Of a DNA stretch of 64,000 nt, positions 1 through 8,875 are shown in pieces. Each line of letters begins with the position of its first letter. The stretch's first letter is position 1. The stretch is from contig NZ_JACIJM010000004.1 of the NCBI RefSeq assembly GCF_014199395.1, positions 1 through 64,000 on the forward strand, read 5' to 3'. Made by a program: the position numbers and the translations under genes. Under the pieces are notes generated by a model, which saw only the letters and a list, made by a program, of their open reading frames with translations, did no database searches and was not told where the DNA came from. This DNA is from Yoonia ponticola (lineage in GTDB: Bacteria > Pseudomonadota > Alphaproteobacteria > Rhodobacterales > Rhodobacteraceae).

Positions 1-100
1 TATGACGTCTACGCCCTGCCCAGCCATGCTCACGTCACGCCAAGTGAGACATTTCTACTTTGCGCAACCACGGACATTTCAACTTGGTTGCAACATCGTA

Positions 101-787
101 TTATCCCAGCGCATAGCCCGCTCCGCGTACTGTCCGCACCGGATCTTCGCATCCTGTGCTTGTCAGCGATTTACGCAACCGTCCGACGTGCACATCGACC
201 GTCCGTGTGTCCACGTAAACGTCGCGCCCCCAGACACGATCCAGCAGTTGATCGCGTGACCAGACACGTCCCGGTTTTTCCATGAACGTGCTGAGAAGCC
301 GGAATTCCGTCGGTCCAAGTTTCAGTAACACGTCGCCGCGCATCACACGGTGCGTTTCAGAATCCAACGAGATGTCGTCGTATGTCAGCGTTTGCCCCAC
401 GGTCGTCGGTCGCACGCGCCGCAGCTGCGCACGTACACGCGCCATCAGTTCGGTCACAGAATACGGCTTCTCGACGTAATCATCCGCGCCAGTCTCAAGC
501 CCGCGCACTTTGTCGATTTCCTCGGTGCGTGCGGACAGCATAATCACCGGAATGGCGCGCGTCTCGGGTTTGATTTTCAATTGACGGCAGACCTCGATGC
601 CGGACAGTTTGGGCATCATCCAGTCTAGAATAATTACATCTGGCGGGTCTTCGGCGACCGACAGCAACGCATCTTCACCATTGCTGGCTTTGGTCGTCCG
701 GTAGCCTTCGGCTTCGATGTTGTAGATCAACATTTCGCGCTGCGACGCTTCGTCGTCCACCACTAGAACATGTGGGATTTGGGCCAT
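101..787 (-). CDS. phoB: Phosphate regulon response regulator PhoB
   Basis: OmpR/PhoB-class response regulator of 228 residues, the usual family length. The N-terminal receiver domain has the acidic pair at D11-D12, the phosphoacceptor Asp at about residue 55 in the IILDWMMP motif, and the conserved Lys in VEKPYS. The C-terminal winged-helix DNA-binding domain carries the RDQLLDRVWG and VDVHVGRLRKSL motifs. When phosphorylated by PhoR it should bind Pho boxes and activate phosphate-starvation genes. It is the last gene of phoR-phoU-phoB, six bases after phoU. Identification is firm from the family motifs and the neighbours. Confidence 0.95.
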   Translation of the reverse strand: MAQIPHVLVVDDEASQREMLIYNIEAEGYRTTKASNGEDALLSVAEDPPDVIILDWMMPKLSGIEVCRQLKIKPETRAIPVIMLSARTEEIDKVRGLETGADDYVEKPYSVTELMARVRAQLRRVRPTTVGQTLTYDDISLDSETHRVMRGDVLLKLGPTEFRLLSTFMEKPGRVWSRDQLLDRVWGRDVYVDTRTVDVHVGRLRKSLTSTGCEDPVRTVRGAGYALG

Positions 788-793
788 TTTCGA

Positions 794-1501
794 CTACTCC
801 GGTGTGCGCACAAATGAGGTTTTATCGCCCTTTGGTCGGGCTTCTTCGGGCATTGATCCTGTGACCTGATAGATCACTTGTTCGGCCATATTTGTTGTTA
901 GATCGCCCATGCGTTCCACGTTTTTTGCCATAAAATGCAAGTGCATACAGGCCGTAATGTTGCGCGGGTCTTCCATCATGAAGGTCAGAAATTCGCGGAA
1001 CAAGGCGTTGTACATCTGGTCCACTTCGTGGTCGCGCTGCCGGACTTCTTCGGCCAATTCGGCGTCGCCACGCACGTAGGCATCCAGCACGTCTTTGAGC
1101 ATCAATTGGACCTCGCGGGCCATTCTGCGCAACGCTTTGTCAGAGCCGTTGATCGGCGGCATATCAACCAAAGTGCCGGTCCGTTTGGCCATGTTTTTCG
1201 CGTAATCACCGATCCGTTCCAACGACGCGGCGATCCGCAACACGGTCAAAATGCTGCGCAAATCCTTGGAAACCGGCGCACGCAAGGCAATGGTGCGCGC
1301 CGCCTCGTCGTTAATCTGCAACTCTAGGGTGTCGATGGCCTTGTCCGCTGCCCGCACCTGTTCGGCCAGTTCCAGATCGCGTGCGGCCAGCGCGTCGGCG
1401 GCGGACAGGATCGATTGCTCAACAAGGCCGCCCATACGCATCACAAGTGCTTGAATTTCCTCAAGATCGCGGTCGTATGCGGATGAAATATGTTCGCTCA
1501 T
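794..1501 (-). CDS. phoU: Phosphate signalling protein PhoU
   Basis: The 235-residue, mostly helical protein matches PhoU along its full length. It shows the two tandem three-helix PhoU repeats, with the characteristic ERIGDYAKNMAKR in the first half and VERMGDLTTNMAEQV in the second; their acidic residues bind metal clusters in known PhoU structures. PhoU normally links the PstSCAB transporter to the PhoR kinase and represses signalling when phosphate is plentiful. Here it sits directly between phoR and phoB without pst genes, so its transporter partner must be encoded elsewhere or be a different system. Confidence 0.95.
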   Translation of the reverse strand: MSEHISSAYDRDLEEIQALVMRMGGLVEQSILSAADALAARDLELAEQVRAADKAIDTLELQINDEAARTIALRAPVSKDLRSILTVLRIAASLERIGDYAKNMAKRTGTLVDMPPINGSDKALRRMAREVQLMLKDVLDAYVRGDAELAEEVRQRDHEVDQMYNALFREFLTFMMEDPRNITACMHLHFMAKNVERMGDLTTNMAEQVIYQVTGSMPEEARPKGDKTSFVRTPE

Positions 1502-1648
1502 GTTGCCTGTTCCTTTGCCGATCCGACCTTGCCGTTGCAGGGTCGTTTGGGTGGTGAAAGTCTGGTTTTGCGGTGTCGTGATGGTCCTACCAGCGTCGTT
1601 TACACAATCTTAAGAAATTATGTCGTAGATTCTGAATGTAACAAATAA

Positions 1649-2710
1649 TTATGGGATAGAACTTTGACGTATCAGGTTTTCGATGACGGTTGGCAGCAGG
1701 ATCGATACGGTGGTGCCCTGCCCTTCGGTGCTGTCGAACAGCAATCGTCCGCGATGGCGGTTCATGATGTGTTTCACAATCGCAAGGCCCAGACCTGTGC
1801 CGCCCATTTCACGATCCCGATGGTCGTCGACGCGGTAAAAACGTTCGGTCAACCGCACCAAATGGCGCTCTGGTATGCCGCTGCCCTGATCTTCTACGGT
1901 CAGGCGAATGCACTCTTGTTGTAGGGACCGCTCGTAGGCTGGCGGATGGATTGCGACAGTGATTCCGGCCTCGGTGGCACCGTATTTGATCGCGTTTTCG
2001 ATAAGGTTATGAAGGACTTGCTGTAATTGCGCGGCGTCACCTGGCACCACCATTGGCTGCTCTGGCGCTACAACCTGAAGGTGCGTTTTTGCGGTCTTGG
2101 CCAGTGGTTCAAGCAGCTCTGTCGACTGCCGGATCACCTCTTCCAGATCGACGGGATTGGTGGGGCGACTACGTTCGGTTTCTTCAACGCGGCTGAGCGA
2201 CAAGAGGTCATCAACGAGCCTGCGCAGACGATCCGCCTCGACGGCCATGATTCCCAAAAACCGCTCTTGGGCTTTGGGATCGTTGCGGGCCGGCCCTTGC
2301 AGGGTTTCGATAAATCCGAGCAAGGCGGTCAACGGCGTCCGCAATTCGTGACTGACGTTCGCGACAAAGTCGCGGCGCACTGAATTTATGTCGTGCTCGG
2401 CGGATTGATCTTCAAGGATAACAAGGGTTTGCTTGTTATCTGGCACCACCAACGCCTCGAAGGTTTGGTCGGTGTTTCCGGTTTGCACGAGAAAACGCGC
2501 GGTCTTTTGGGTGCCATCAAGTTGGGCCTGATCGACGGCATCTAACAAGGCAGGTTGACGCAATGCATTAATATAATTTCGACCGGTAAAATCCATCTTT
2601 AACAACGCCGTAGCTGCAGGATTTTGCAGGCTGATACGTTGGTCCTCGCCGATCAAAAGTATGGGTGATTTGACTGATTTGAGAAGCACATCGAGCGGAA
2701 ACTTTGGCAT
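1649..2710 (-). CDS. phoR: Phosphate regulon sensor histidine kinase PhoR
   Basis: Sensor kinase of 353 residues. Residues 1-105 form a PAS-like domain. The HisKA box VSHELRTPL has its phospho-acceptor His at about 121. The HATPase domain follows, with an N box (NLIENAIKYG), a G1 box (DQGSGI) and a G2 box (GGTGLGLAI). It should phosphorylate PhoB. No hydrophobic membrane segment is visible at the N-terminus, unlike E. coli PhoR, so this version looks soluble or only peripherally membrane-associated. The assignment as PhoR rather than a general kinase rests on the phoU and phoB neighbours. Confidence 0.88.
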   Translation of the reverse strand: MPKFPLDVLLKSVKSPILLIGEDQRISLQNPAATALLKMDFTGRNYINALRQPALLDAVDQAQLDGTQKTARFLVQTGNTDQTFEALVVPDNKQTLVILEDQSAEHDINSVRRDFVANVSHELRTPLTALLGFIETLQGPARNDPKAQERFLGIMAVEADRLRRLVDDLLSLSRVEETERSRPTNPVDLEEVIRQSTELLEPLAKTAKTHLQVVAPEQPMVVPGDAAQLQQVLHNLIENAIKYGATEAGITVAIHPPAYERSLQQECIRLTVEDQGSGIPERHLVRLTERFYRVDDHRDREMGGTGLGLAIVKHIMNRHRGRLLFDSTEGQGTTVSILLPTVIENLIRQSSIP

Positions 2711-2746
2711 GTGATAAGTGTCACTTTTTAGTCGCGTTTAGGTTTT

Positions 2747-2764
2747 GTGTGGATCAACCCACAC
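2747..2764. repeat. Inverted repeat in the divergent phoR promoter region
   Basis: A perfect six-base inverted repeat, GTGTGG and CCACAC around a six-base spacer, lies between phoR and the divergent gene at 2848. It could be an operator or a short hairpin in a 5' leader. I did not find a convincing two-half Pho box here. Confidence 0.35.
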
Positions 2765-2847
2765 TTGAATGTAAGAAATGTTTGCACAGTTTCGTTTCAT
2801 CCTTGTAACAGCATACACTTAGAAAAAAGGAGGATCGGAACGCGATC

Positions 2848-3261
2848 ATGTCGTCAGTCCATCAACTACCACGGAAGAAGTTCCTAGAAAACCTGCGTGG
2901 GCACGTCCATCAAGAGGACCGCGTGGTCACTTTGGTTGTGGGTGAAGTGCGCCGTTGGGCATCCGAAGGTCGTGACATTCCCTATGTCGATGACCTGACA
3001 TTCGTTGATTTTGAACACTTAAATCAGACGACGATTGCAAAGGTCCGTCCCGACGTTGTTTTATCCCCGCTGCTAAGCGATGCGTTTGACGCCTTTCAGA
3101 TCGTTCGGTTTCTGGCCTCGTTCGGTTACGTCGGCAGATACCGCGCTTTGGCGCAATATTTGCCAGACATGGCGATGATTCGCAGCGAAATCCGCAAAGC
3201 GGCCCCAAATATCGACTTTGAAATCGTTATGATACCGACACCGCTGCGGTTGGTCAGTTAA
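2848..3261 (+). CDS. Conserved hypothetical protein, divergent from phoR
   Basis: The 137-residue protein has no signal peptide or membrane segment. I do not recognise its family with certainty. The sequence alternates charged helices with hydrophobic strands ([44 protein letters not shown]), which suggests a small alpha/beta fold somewhat like a receiver domain, but no phosphoacceptor motif is evident. The start ATG is preceded by an AG-rich stretch containing GGAGG, though that lies about 14 bases upstream, so the start could differ slightly. The gene is transcribed away from phoR, and its end overlaps the convergent gamma-carbonic-anhydrase gene by four bases. Confidence 0.7.
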   Translation: MSSVHQLPRKKFLENLRGHVHQEDRVVTLVVGEVRRWASEGRDIPYVDDLTFVDFEHLNQTTIAKVRPDVVLSPLLSDAFDAFQIVRFLASFGYVGRYRALAQYLPDMAMIRSEIRKAAPNIDFEIVMIPTPLRLVS

Positions 3262-3779
3262 TCCAGCGCGACCAATCCGTCGCGGAACCGCGCCGCGTTG
3301 GCTTGGTAATGCTTGGCAGAGCGTTTCAGGCCGGCAATCGCTGTCTCGTCCAACTCTCTGACGACCTTGCCCGGTGATCCCATCACCAGCGATCCGTCGG
3401 GAATGACTTTGCCTTCGGTGATTAACGCCCCTGCCCCGATCAGACAGTTTTTGCCGATCACAGCGCCGTTCAGCACGGTCGCCCCCATGCCAATCAAACT
3501 ATTATCGCCGATGGTGCAGCCGTGCAGCATCGCTTTGTGACCGATTGTGCAGTTGGTGCCGATGGTCAGCGGGCAACCGGGGTCAGTGTGTAGCACGCAG
3601 TTTTCCTGCACATTGCTGCCTTCGCCTATGATGATCGGCTCATTGTCGCCGCGGATCGTTGTGCCGAACCACACCGAAGATTTCGCCAAAAGCGTGGTGT
3701 TCCCGATCACATGACAGCCCGGTGCGACCCATGCCGTTGCATCAACTTTGGGTTCTACGTCATTGATTTTATATAACAT
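3258..3779 (-). CDS. Gamma-carbonic anhydrase family (left-handed beta-helix) protein
   Basis: The 173-residue protein is built of hexapeptide repeats such as [20 protein letters not shown] and [20 protein letters not shown], the signature of the left-handed beta-helix fold. Histidines at HTDPGC and [13 protein letters not shown] match the zinc-ligand positions of gamma-class carbonic anhydrases (YrdA/PaaY/CaiE group). Carbonic anhydrase activity is therefore plausible, but many members have no measured activity. It starts one base inside the gmk stop codon, so it is probably co-transcribed with gmk and yicC. Confidence 0.88.
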   Translation of the reverse strand: MLYKINDVEPKVDATAWVAPGCHVIGNTTLLAKSSVWFGTTIRGDNEPIIIGEGSNVQENCVLHTDPGCPLTIGTNCTIGHKAMLHGCTIGDNSLIGMGATVLNGAVIGKNCLIGAGALITEGKVIPDGSLVMGSPGKVVRELDETAIAGLKRSAKHYQANAARFRDGLVALD

Positions 3780-4414
3780 TAGCGATCCTCGAATTCGTCT
3801 TGCAAGGTGCGGACGTGGTCCATCAGGTCGGGCTGCTGGCTGGCGCGTAGCCGCTCTGCGGAAATGATGGTTTTCAGCCGCTCTTCGGTGGTGGCCAGAT
3901 CATCGTTCACCAGCACATAGTCGTAGCCGTCCCAATGACTGATCTCGTCCCAGCTTTTTTGCATCCGCTTTTCGATGGTCTCTGAATCGTCTTGCCCGCG
4001 TGACACAAGGCGGCGGTGCAGTTCGGTGATTGATGGCGGTAGGATGAAAATCGACAGCACGTGGTCCTTCAACGACGAGGTTGAAATCTGCTGTGCGCCT
4101 TGCCAGTCGATGTCGAATAGCACATCGCGACCGTCCTCAATCGCGTCGGCCACTGGTCCCTTTGGTGATCCGTAGTAGTTCCCGAACACCCGCGCATGTT
4201 CCAGCATGTCTTTGTCGGACACCTGCCGTTTAAAGGCATCTTCGGTCACAAAATAGTAATCTTGACCGTCGACTTCGCCGGCGCGCGGGGCGCGTGTCGT
4301 CGCAGAAACAGAAAACCGCAGCGTGTCGTCCCATTTGCGCAATGCTTTAGCCAAGGTCGATTTGCCCGCACCAGAGGGGGAAGACAGGATAATCAGTAGT
4401 CCACGACGCGCCAT
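3779..4414 (-). CDS. gmk: Guanylate kinase
   Basis: Guanylate kinase phosphorylates GMP to GDP with ATP in purine nucleotide synthesis. The 211-residue length is typical. Residues 9-18 hold the P-loop SPSGAGKST. The GMP-binding region follows with [18 protein letters not shown], and the lid region includes [14 protein letters not shown]. It lies three bases downstream of yicC and overlaps the carbonic-anhydrase-like gene by one base, the yicC-gmk order often found in Proteobacteria. Confidence 0.96.
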   Translation of the reverse strand: MARRGLLIILSSPSGAGKSTLAKALRKWDDTLRFSVSATTRAPRAGEVDGQDYYFVTEDAFKRQVSDKDMLEHARVFGNYYGSPKGPVADAIEDGRDVLFDIDWQGAQQISTSSLKDHVLSIFILPPSITELHRRLVSRGQDDSETIEKRMQKSWDEISHWDGYDYVLVNDDLATTEERLKTIISAERLRASQQPDLMDHVRTLQDEFEDR

Positions 4415-4417
4415 GCG

Positions 4418-5317
4418 TTACTCCACGTTTTGAATTTGTTCACGCATCTGATCAATCAGCGTCTTGAGTTCAAGCCCAATCCCCGTGAGTTTCACATGCT
4501 GCGCCTTGGAACACAGTGTATTCGCCTCGCGGTTAAATTCCTGTGACAGAAAATCTAGTTTTCGGCCAACGGGGTGATGTTCTTTTTGTGCGACGTCCAG
4601 CAGTTCGGTGGCGGCGGTCACATGCGCTTTGAGACGGTCGATTTCTTCGGTGACGTCTGTTTTCACGGCGAGTGCGGCCATCTCTTGCGCCAAACGGTCC
4701 GGATCAAGGTCGGTATCGCCCAACACCCGTTCCATCGCCGTTTTCAACGCCTGTTCCATGTCGGGGCGACGTTCCACGATCACGGCTTCGGCGTTGGCGA
4801 TGTTGCCCGCAATATCAGACAGTTGCGTGGCGATGATTTCGTTCAGGCATTGCCCCTCGCGTTCGCGCATTTTGACCAGATCACGCAGCAACGGGGCGAC
4901 GTCCGCTTTGATCGCTGCCGCAAGTTCTGCGCTGATCCCGTCGTTTGAGCCGTGCAAAACCACGCCGCGTTGGTTCAAAACGTCGGCTGTGGTCGGCTGG
5001 CCCAATGTCACGCCCATCGTGAAGGCCCGTTCCTGGATGCTATCAAGTGCCCCCAAAACGCGGTCCAGTTGCGCTTCGTCCAATGAGAGCTGCTGCGCTG
5101 TGTCGTTTTGCGCAATCCGCAAGGTCAGGCTGACATTGCCGCGCTTGATTGCTTTGCCAAAGGCTGCCCGAATGTCGGCTTCTAGCCCGTCGATACCGTC
5201 TGGCAGGCGCAAGCGCAGGTCCAAGCCGCGTGCGTTTACGCTGCGGACTTCCCAGCTCCATGTGGTCCCCTCCAAGCTGCCTGTGCGACTGGCGAATGCT
5301 GTCATTGATTGGATCAT
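4418..5317 (-). CDS. yicC: YicC-family endoribonuclease
   Basis: Matches the YicC/YloC family end to end (299 residues). Members have been described as endoribonucleases; the N-terminus MIQSMTAFASRTG and the C-terminus with HPVGRKLDFLSQEFNREANTL are the two signature blocks. The reading frame extends 14 codons further upstream, but the start at 5317 is chosen because an AGAGG Shine-Dalgarno lies six bases before it and the family begins at this Met. It is the first gene of a yicC-gmk-carbonic-anhydrase-like operon and is divergent from the PAS-like gene. Confidence 0.9.
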   Translation of the reverse strand: MIQSMTAFASRTGSLEGTTWSWEVRSVNARGLDLRLRLPDGIDGLEADIRAAFGKAIKRGNVSLTLRIAQNDTAQQLSLDEAQLDRVLGALDSIQERAFTMGVTLGQPTTADVLNQRGVVLHGSNDGISAELAAAIKADVAPLLRDLVKMREREGQCLNEIIATQLSDIAGNIANAEAVIVERRPDMEQALKTAMERVLGDTDLDPDRLAQEMAALAVKTDVTEEIDRLKAHVTAATELLDVAQKEHHPVGRKLDFLSQEFNREANTLCSKAQHVKLTGIGLELKTLIDQMREQIQNVE

Positions 5318-5429
5318 GGGTGCCTCTTTTGGGTGCTGTTGCGTCTTCACTACTGGCAAACTCTAGCACAGGTAAACCCCGCTTGCGTCGCTGTGCCGAC
5401 CTTGCCCCGCTCCGTATAGCGTTAACCCA

Positions 5430-5444
5430 TTAATCCTTTGTTAA
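5430..5444 (+). promoter_or_regulatory. CtrA-type binding site TTAA-N7-TTAA
   Basis: A perfect TTAA-N7-TTAA palindromic pair, followed by G, lies in the 191-base region between yicC and the PAS-like gene, 64 bases before the latter's start codon. This is the consensus bound by the alphaproteobacterial cell-cycle regulator CtrA. Two GTTAAC motifs flank it (5421 and 5464), making the whole region rich in TTAA half-sites. Binding is inferred from the motif only. Confidence 0.55.
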
Positions 5445-5508
5445 GTGATTTCCGGTAACTTTCTGTTAACTTGTCGGCAAATGCGAAATACCGACGAAGG
5501 ACGATCCG

Positions 5509-6150
5509 ATGGCACATGACCGCGACTATGCCTCTATTTACCGCACTCCGTTTCACGATCCGAATGGCGAAGCGGTGCTGAAACAGGTCGAGCGCCACTG
5601 GCGGTCGATGCGCAACGGTGACGACCTACCCCAGCGTGTTGATCTGTCGCCGGATCATTTGTCAGATAGTCTTGCGCATTGCTTTACGTTGGAACGTGTC
5701 GCGCCGACGATTGCCCGTTTTCGGGTTGCGGGCCGTGCCGTGCATGAGGTGCTGAATATGGAGCCGCGCGGCATGCCGCTGAGCGCGTTATTCACGCCCG
5801 CAGGTCGCGACATGCTGGCCCCGCTGATCTTTGACGTCTGCGAAGGCCCTGATATCGTAGAAGTTCCCGTCATCGCCGCCCGTAGTTTGGGCCGTAGCCC
5901 GTTGCGCGGTCGGTTGCTGCTGATGCCGCTCAAACATGCAGGCCAAGAGGTGAACCGTCTGTTTGGTGCTGTGGTTGTGGATGGCAAGACCGGGCGGCGG
6001 CCGATGCGCTTTGACTTTGATCGTGACCAAAGTCTGCGCCAGCAGGCGGTGCAACCGATCATTCGCACGGTGCATGAAATCCTGTCGGAACCGACTGTGG
6101 CGCACCCTGCCCCACGGCCTGCGCTGCGACTGATTGTTGATAACACCTGA
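5509..6150 (+). CDS. PAS-like domain protein (PAS_5/DUF1457-like)
   Basis: Soluble 213-residue protein that resembles the alphaproteobacterial single-PAS family known as PAS_5. The N-terminal segment QVERHWRSMRNGDDLPQRVDLSP and the following FTLERVAPTIARFRVAGRAVHEVLNMEPRG region are typical of that family. No kinase, GGDEF or DNA-binding domain is attached, so it may be a small sensor or adaptor. The ATG at 5509 follows AAGGACGATCCG, a good Shine-Dalgarno. A CtrA-type box lies upstream, which hints at cell-cycle control. The function is unknown. Confidence 0.75.
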   Translation: MAHDRDYASIYRTPFHDPNGEAVLKQVERHWRSMRNGDDLPQRVDLSPDHLSDSLAHCFTLERVAPTIARFRVAGRAVHEVLNMEPRGMPLSALFTPAGRDMLAPLIFDVCEGPDIVEVPVIAARSLGRSPLRGRLLLMPLKHAGQEVNRLFGAVVVDGKTGRRPMRFDFDRDQSLRQQAVQPIIRTVHEILSEPTVAHPAPRPALRLIVDNT

Positions 6151-6158
6151 AACGAAAA

Positions 6159-6184
6159 CGGGCGGATCCGATTGGACCCGCCCG
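6159..6184 (-). terminator. Intrinsic terminator after the DAHP synthase gene
   Basis: An 11-base stem with one A-C mismatch and a GATT loop lies between two convergent genes. On the minus strand it is followed by TTTTCGTTT, so it best serves the DAHP synthase gene. On the plus strand the following bases are A-rich, so termination there would be weaker. Confidence 0.75.
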
Positions 6185-6209
6185 AAATAATTTCACGATG
6201 CGTGACGGC

Positions 6210-7580
6210 TTAGCCTGTAGCAGCCGCTTTCAACTGATTGCGGCGCGTGGACAGCTCTTCTGCGACCAAGAACGCCAGTTCCAGCGACTGGGACGCGTTC
6301 AAACGTGGATCACACGCTGTGTGGTAACGGTCTGCCAGATTTTCATCCGTCACAGCCCGTACACCGCCAGTACATTCGGTCACGTCAGCGCCTGTCATCT
6401 CGAAATGTACGCCGCCTGGAATTGTGCCTTCGGCGTTATGCACTGCAAAGAATTCTTTGACTTCGCGCAACACGGAATCGAACGGACGGGTTTTGTAGCC
6501 CGTGGACGATTTGATCGTGTTGCCGTGCATCGCGTCGCAAGTCCACGTGACGTTTGCGCCTTCTTCCTGCACCGCTTTGATCAAGCGCGGCAGGTGTTCG
6601 CCAACAGAGCCAGCCCCGAAACGTGCGATGAGGGTCAAGCGACCTTCTTCGTTTTGCGGGTTCAGTTTGGCCATCAGCGCCTTGAGGTGACCGGAAGTCA
6701 TTGTCGGACCGCATTTCAACCCGATCGGGTTTTGCACGCCAGAGCAATATTCCACATGTGCGCCGTCCGGCTGCCGTGTCCGGTCGCCAATCCAGATCAT
6801 GTGACCAGAACCCGCCAGCATCTTGCCGGATGTGGAATCGACCCGTGTCAGGGCTTCTTCGTATTCCAGCAGCAAGGCCTCGTGGGACGTGTAGAATTCG
6901 ACGGTGCGCAATTCGTGGTTGGTGTCGGTGGACAGGCCAGCGGCTTGCATGAAATCTAGCGTGTCTGAAATCCGACCCGCCATATCGCGGTATTTCTGCG
7001 CGCCGGACCCTTCGGCAAAGCCGAGTGTCCACTGGTGGACTTGATGCACGTCTGCGTAGCCGCCCGTCGAGAAAGCGCGCAACAGGTTCAATGTCGCCGC
7101 CGCCTGCATGTAGGCTTGGCTCATGCGTTCCGGATCAGGAATGCGGGCCTCTTCGGTGAAGTCGAAACCGTTAATGATATCGCCGCGGTAGCTTGGCAAT
7201 TCGACGCCATCCACAGTTTCGGTATCAGCAGAGCGTGGCTTGGCCATTTGACCAGCCATGCGGCCTACCTTCACAACAGGCACTTTCGCGCCGTATGTCA
7301 GGACCATCGCCATTTGCAGCATCACTTTGAACGTGTCGCGAATGCCGTCTGCGGAAAACTCTGCAAAGCTTTCGGCGCAATCGCCGCCTTGCAGCAAAAA
7401 CGCTTCGCCACGGCCACAAGCCGCGAGGTGTTGGCGTAGCCGCCGGGCCTCACCCGCAAAAACTAAGGGTGGATATGAAGACAGACGACCTTCCACAGCC
7501 TTAAGCGCGGCCGCGTCGGTATAAGTTGGCATTTGGATCCGGGGCTTGCTGCGCCAGTCCGTTTTTTGCCATGTCGTCAT
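6210..7580 (-). CDS. aroG: Class II 3-deoxy-7-phosphoheptulonate (DAHP) synthase
   Basis: First enzyme of the shikimate pathway, condensing phosphoenolpyruvate with erythrose 4-phosphate. The 456-residue protein belongs to the plant-like class II (AroA-II) family, not the E. coli AroFGH type. Signature segments are [12 protein letters not shown] near residue 83, [17 protein letters not shown] in the middle, and [18 protein letters not shown] in the C-terminal half; these include the metal-binding Cys and His residues. No chorismate-mutase domain is fused. It is divergently arranged with the GlxA-type regulator gene, across 196 bases. Confidence 0.94.
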   Translation of the reverse strand: MTTWQKTDWRSKPRIQMPTYTDAAALKAVEGRLSSYPPLVFAGEARRLRQHLAACGRGEAFLLQGGDCAESFAEFSADGIRDTFKVMLQMAMVLTYGAKVPVVKVGRMAGQMAKPRSADTETVDGVELPSYRGDIINGFDFTEEARIPDPERMSQAYMQAAATLNLLRAFSTGGYADVHQVHQWTLGFAEGSGAQKYRDMAGRISDTLDFMQAAGLSTDTNHELRTVEFYTSHEALLLEYEEALTRVDSTSGKMLAGSGHMIWIGDRTRQPDGAHVEYCSGVQNPIGLKCGPTMTSGHLKALMAKLNPQNEEGRLTLIARFGAGSVGEHLPRLIKAVQEEGANVTWTCDAMHGNTIKSSTGYKTRPFDSVLREVKEFFAVHNAEGTIPGGVHFEMTGADVTECTGGVRAVTDENLADRYHTACDPRLNASQSLELAFLVAEELSTRRNQLKAAATG

Positions 7581-7776
7581 TGTCTTGCTCCAAAATCTAG
7601 AAAATATATCTCACGATCAGAGTGATCGGTCCGTCCTTATACTGCGTAAGAACGGGGCTTCCAATGCCTAAACCTTCTATTTGCGACGGCCAATGCGTCG
7701 GTTTTGGTTGAAATGACTTGTCAGCACGCGATTTTGGCGCGAATGATGCCCAACCAGCGACGATACAGGCGTAGAT

Positions 7777-8778
7777 ATGAGCGTATCTGAGACCCCCATC
7801 ATGTTCAGCGAAACACAAAAGCCAAAGCGCTTTGTGTTTGTGTTGCTGGATCAATTCACCATGCTTTGCTTTGCGAGCGCGGTGGAAAGTCTGCGGATTG
7901 CAAACCGCACGGCGGGTGAAACCTTGTATGAATGGAGGTTCATTGGCGAGGACGGTGTGTCGACGACCTGTTCAAACGGCTGTGTGTTTCAACTGGACGC
8001 CGAATTGGACGAGCTGAACCGCGACGATATTGTCATGGTCTGCGGTGGCGTCGACATTCAAGCCGCCACCACCAAAAAAGTGCTGAACTGGATCAGGCGC
8101 GAGGCCCGTCGCGGTGTGACTATCGCGGGGCTGTGTACGGCGGGTTATACGCTGGCAAAAGCCGGATTGCTCGACGGTAAAAAAGCGACGATCCACTGGG
8201 AAAATCAGGACAGCTTTATCGAGGAATTCGAAGATATCGAGCTGACCCGATCGGTGTTTGTGATCGACGGCAACCGGATTACCACTGCTGGCGGCACTGC
8301 CTCGATTGATCTGATGCTCAAGATTATCGCGCAAGACCATGGTGAGGATTTAGCGAACGCTGTGGCCGATCAGTTGATCTATTCATCGATCCGCACTGAC
8401 CAAGATACACAACGTCTATCCGTACCGACCCGCATTGGTGTGCGTCATCCAAAGCTAAGCCGCGTTATTCAGATGATGGAAAAGAACATCGAAGAGCCGA
8501 TCAGCCCTGCGATCTTGGCAAGCGATGTGGGCATGTCGACCCGCCAACTCGAACGCCTGTTCCGGCGTTATCTGTCGCGGTCGCCGAAACGCTATTACAT
8601 GGAACTGCGGCTTGGGCGGGCGCGTAACCTGTTGATGCAAACGGATATGACGGTGATTAACGTCGCACTGGCCTGCGGGTTTGCGTCGCCGTCGCATTTC
8701 TCGAAATGCTACCGGTCGCATTATAATACAACCCCCTACCGCGAGCGCGGCACACAGGCGAACCCCACCGCACGCTAA
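7777..8778 (+). CDS. GlxA-family (DJ-1/PfpI-AraC) transcriptional regulator
   Basis: 333 residues in two domains. Residues 17-190 form a DJ-1/PfpI-like domain with the elbow motif GLCTAGYTLAKAG, which carries a Cys. Residues 225-325 form an AraC-type DNA-binding region with two helix-turn-helix units (ILASDVGMSTRQLERLFRRY and VALACGFASPSHFSKCYR). Relatives in Proteobacteria regulate catabolism of carnitine, glycine betaine, arginine and similar nitrogen compounds. The ATG at 7777 follows an AGGCG sequence; an alternative Met lies eight codons later. The target is unknown; possible neighbours are the divergent DAHP synthase or the downstream peptidoglycan-active protein. Confidence 0.88.
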   Translation: MSVSETPIMFSETQKPKRFVFVLLDQFTMLCFASAVESLRIANRTAGETLYEWRFIGEDGVSTTCSNGCVFQLDAELDELNRDDIVMVCGGVDIQAATTKKVLNWIRREARRGVTIAGLCTAGYTLAKAGLLDGKKATIHWENQDSFIEEFEDIELTRSVFVIDGNRITTAGGTASIDLMLKIIAQDHGEDLANAVADQLIYSSIRTDQDTQRLSVPTRIGVRHPKLSRVIQMMEKNIEEPISPAILASDVGMSTRQLERLFRRYLSRSPKRYYMELRLGRARNLLMQTDMTVINVALACGFASPSHFSKCYRSHYNTTPYRERGTQANPTAR

Positions 8779-8875
8779 TCCAATCAGCAACGATAGGTCT
8801 GTTTTTCCTGACTTTACTCGTGCTTTGGCGCGGTAAATGGTCGTGGCATACCCTCATCACTGATTGGATACGACA

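Noticed and set aside
1..100. Possible gene at the left edge
   Set aside because: Open frames here continue into the antisense of phoB and lack a start site or family features. I see no gene or clear terminator in these bases.
2711..2847. Possible Pho box before phoR
   Set aside because: Only a TGACA-like half-site is present; the second half at the right spacing is absent, so I did not annotate a PhoB site.
4608..5366. Long open frame of 252 codons opposite yicC
   Set aside because: It is the antisense shadow of a well-identified YicC gene, with Ser/Arg-rich composition and no family match.
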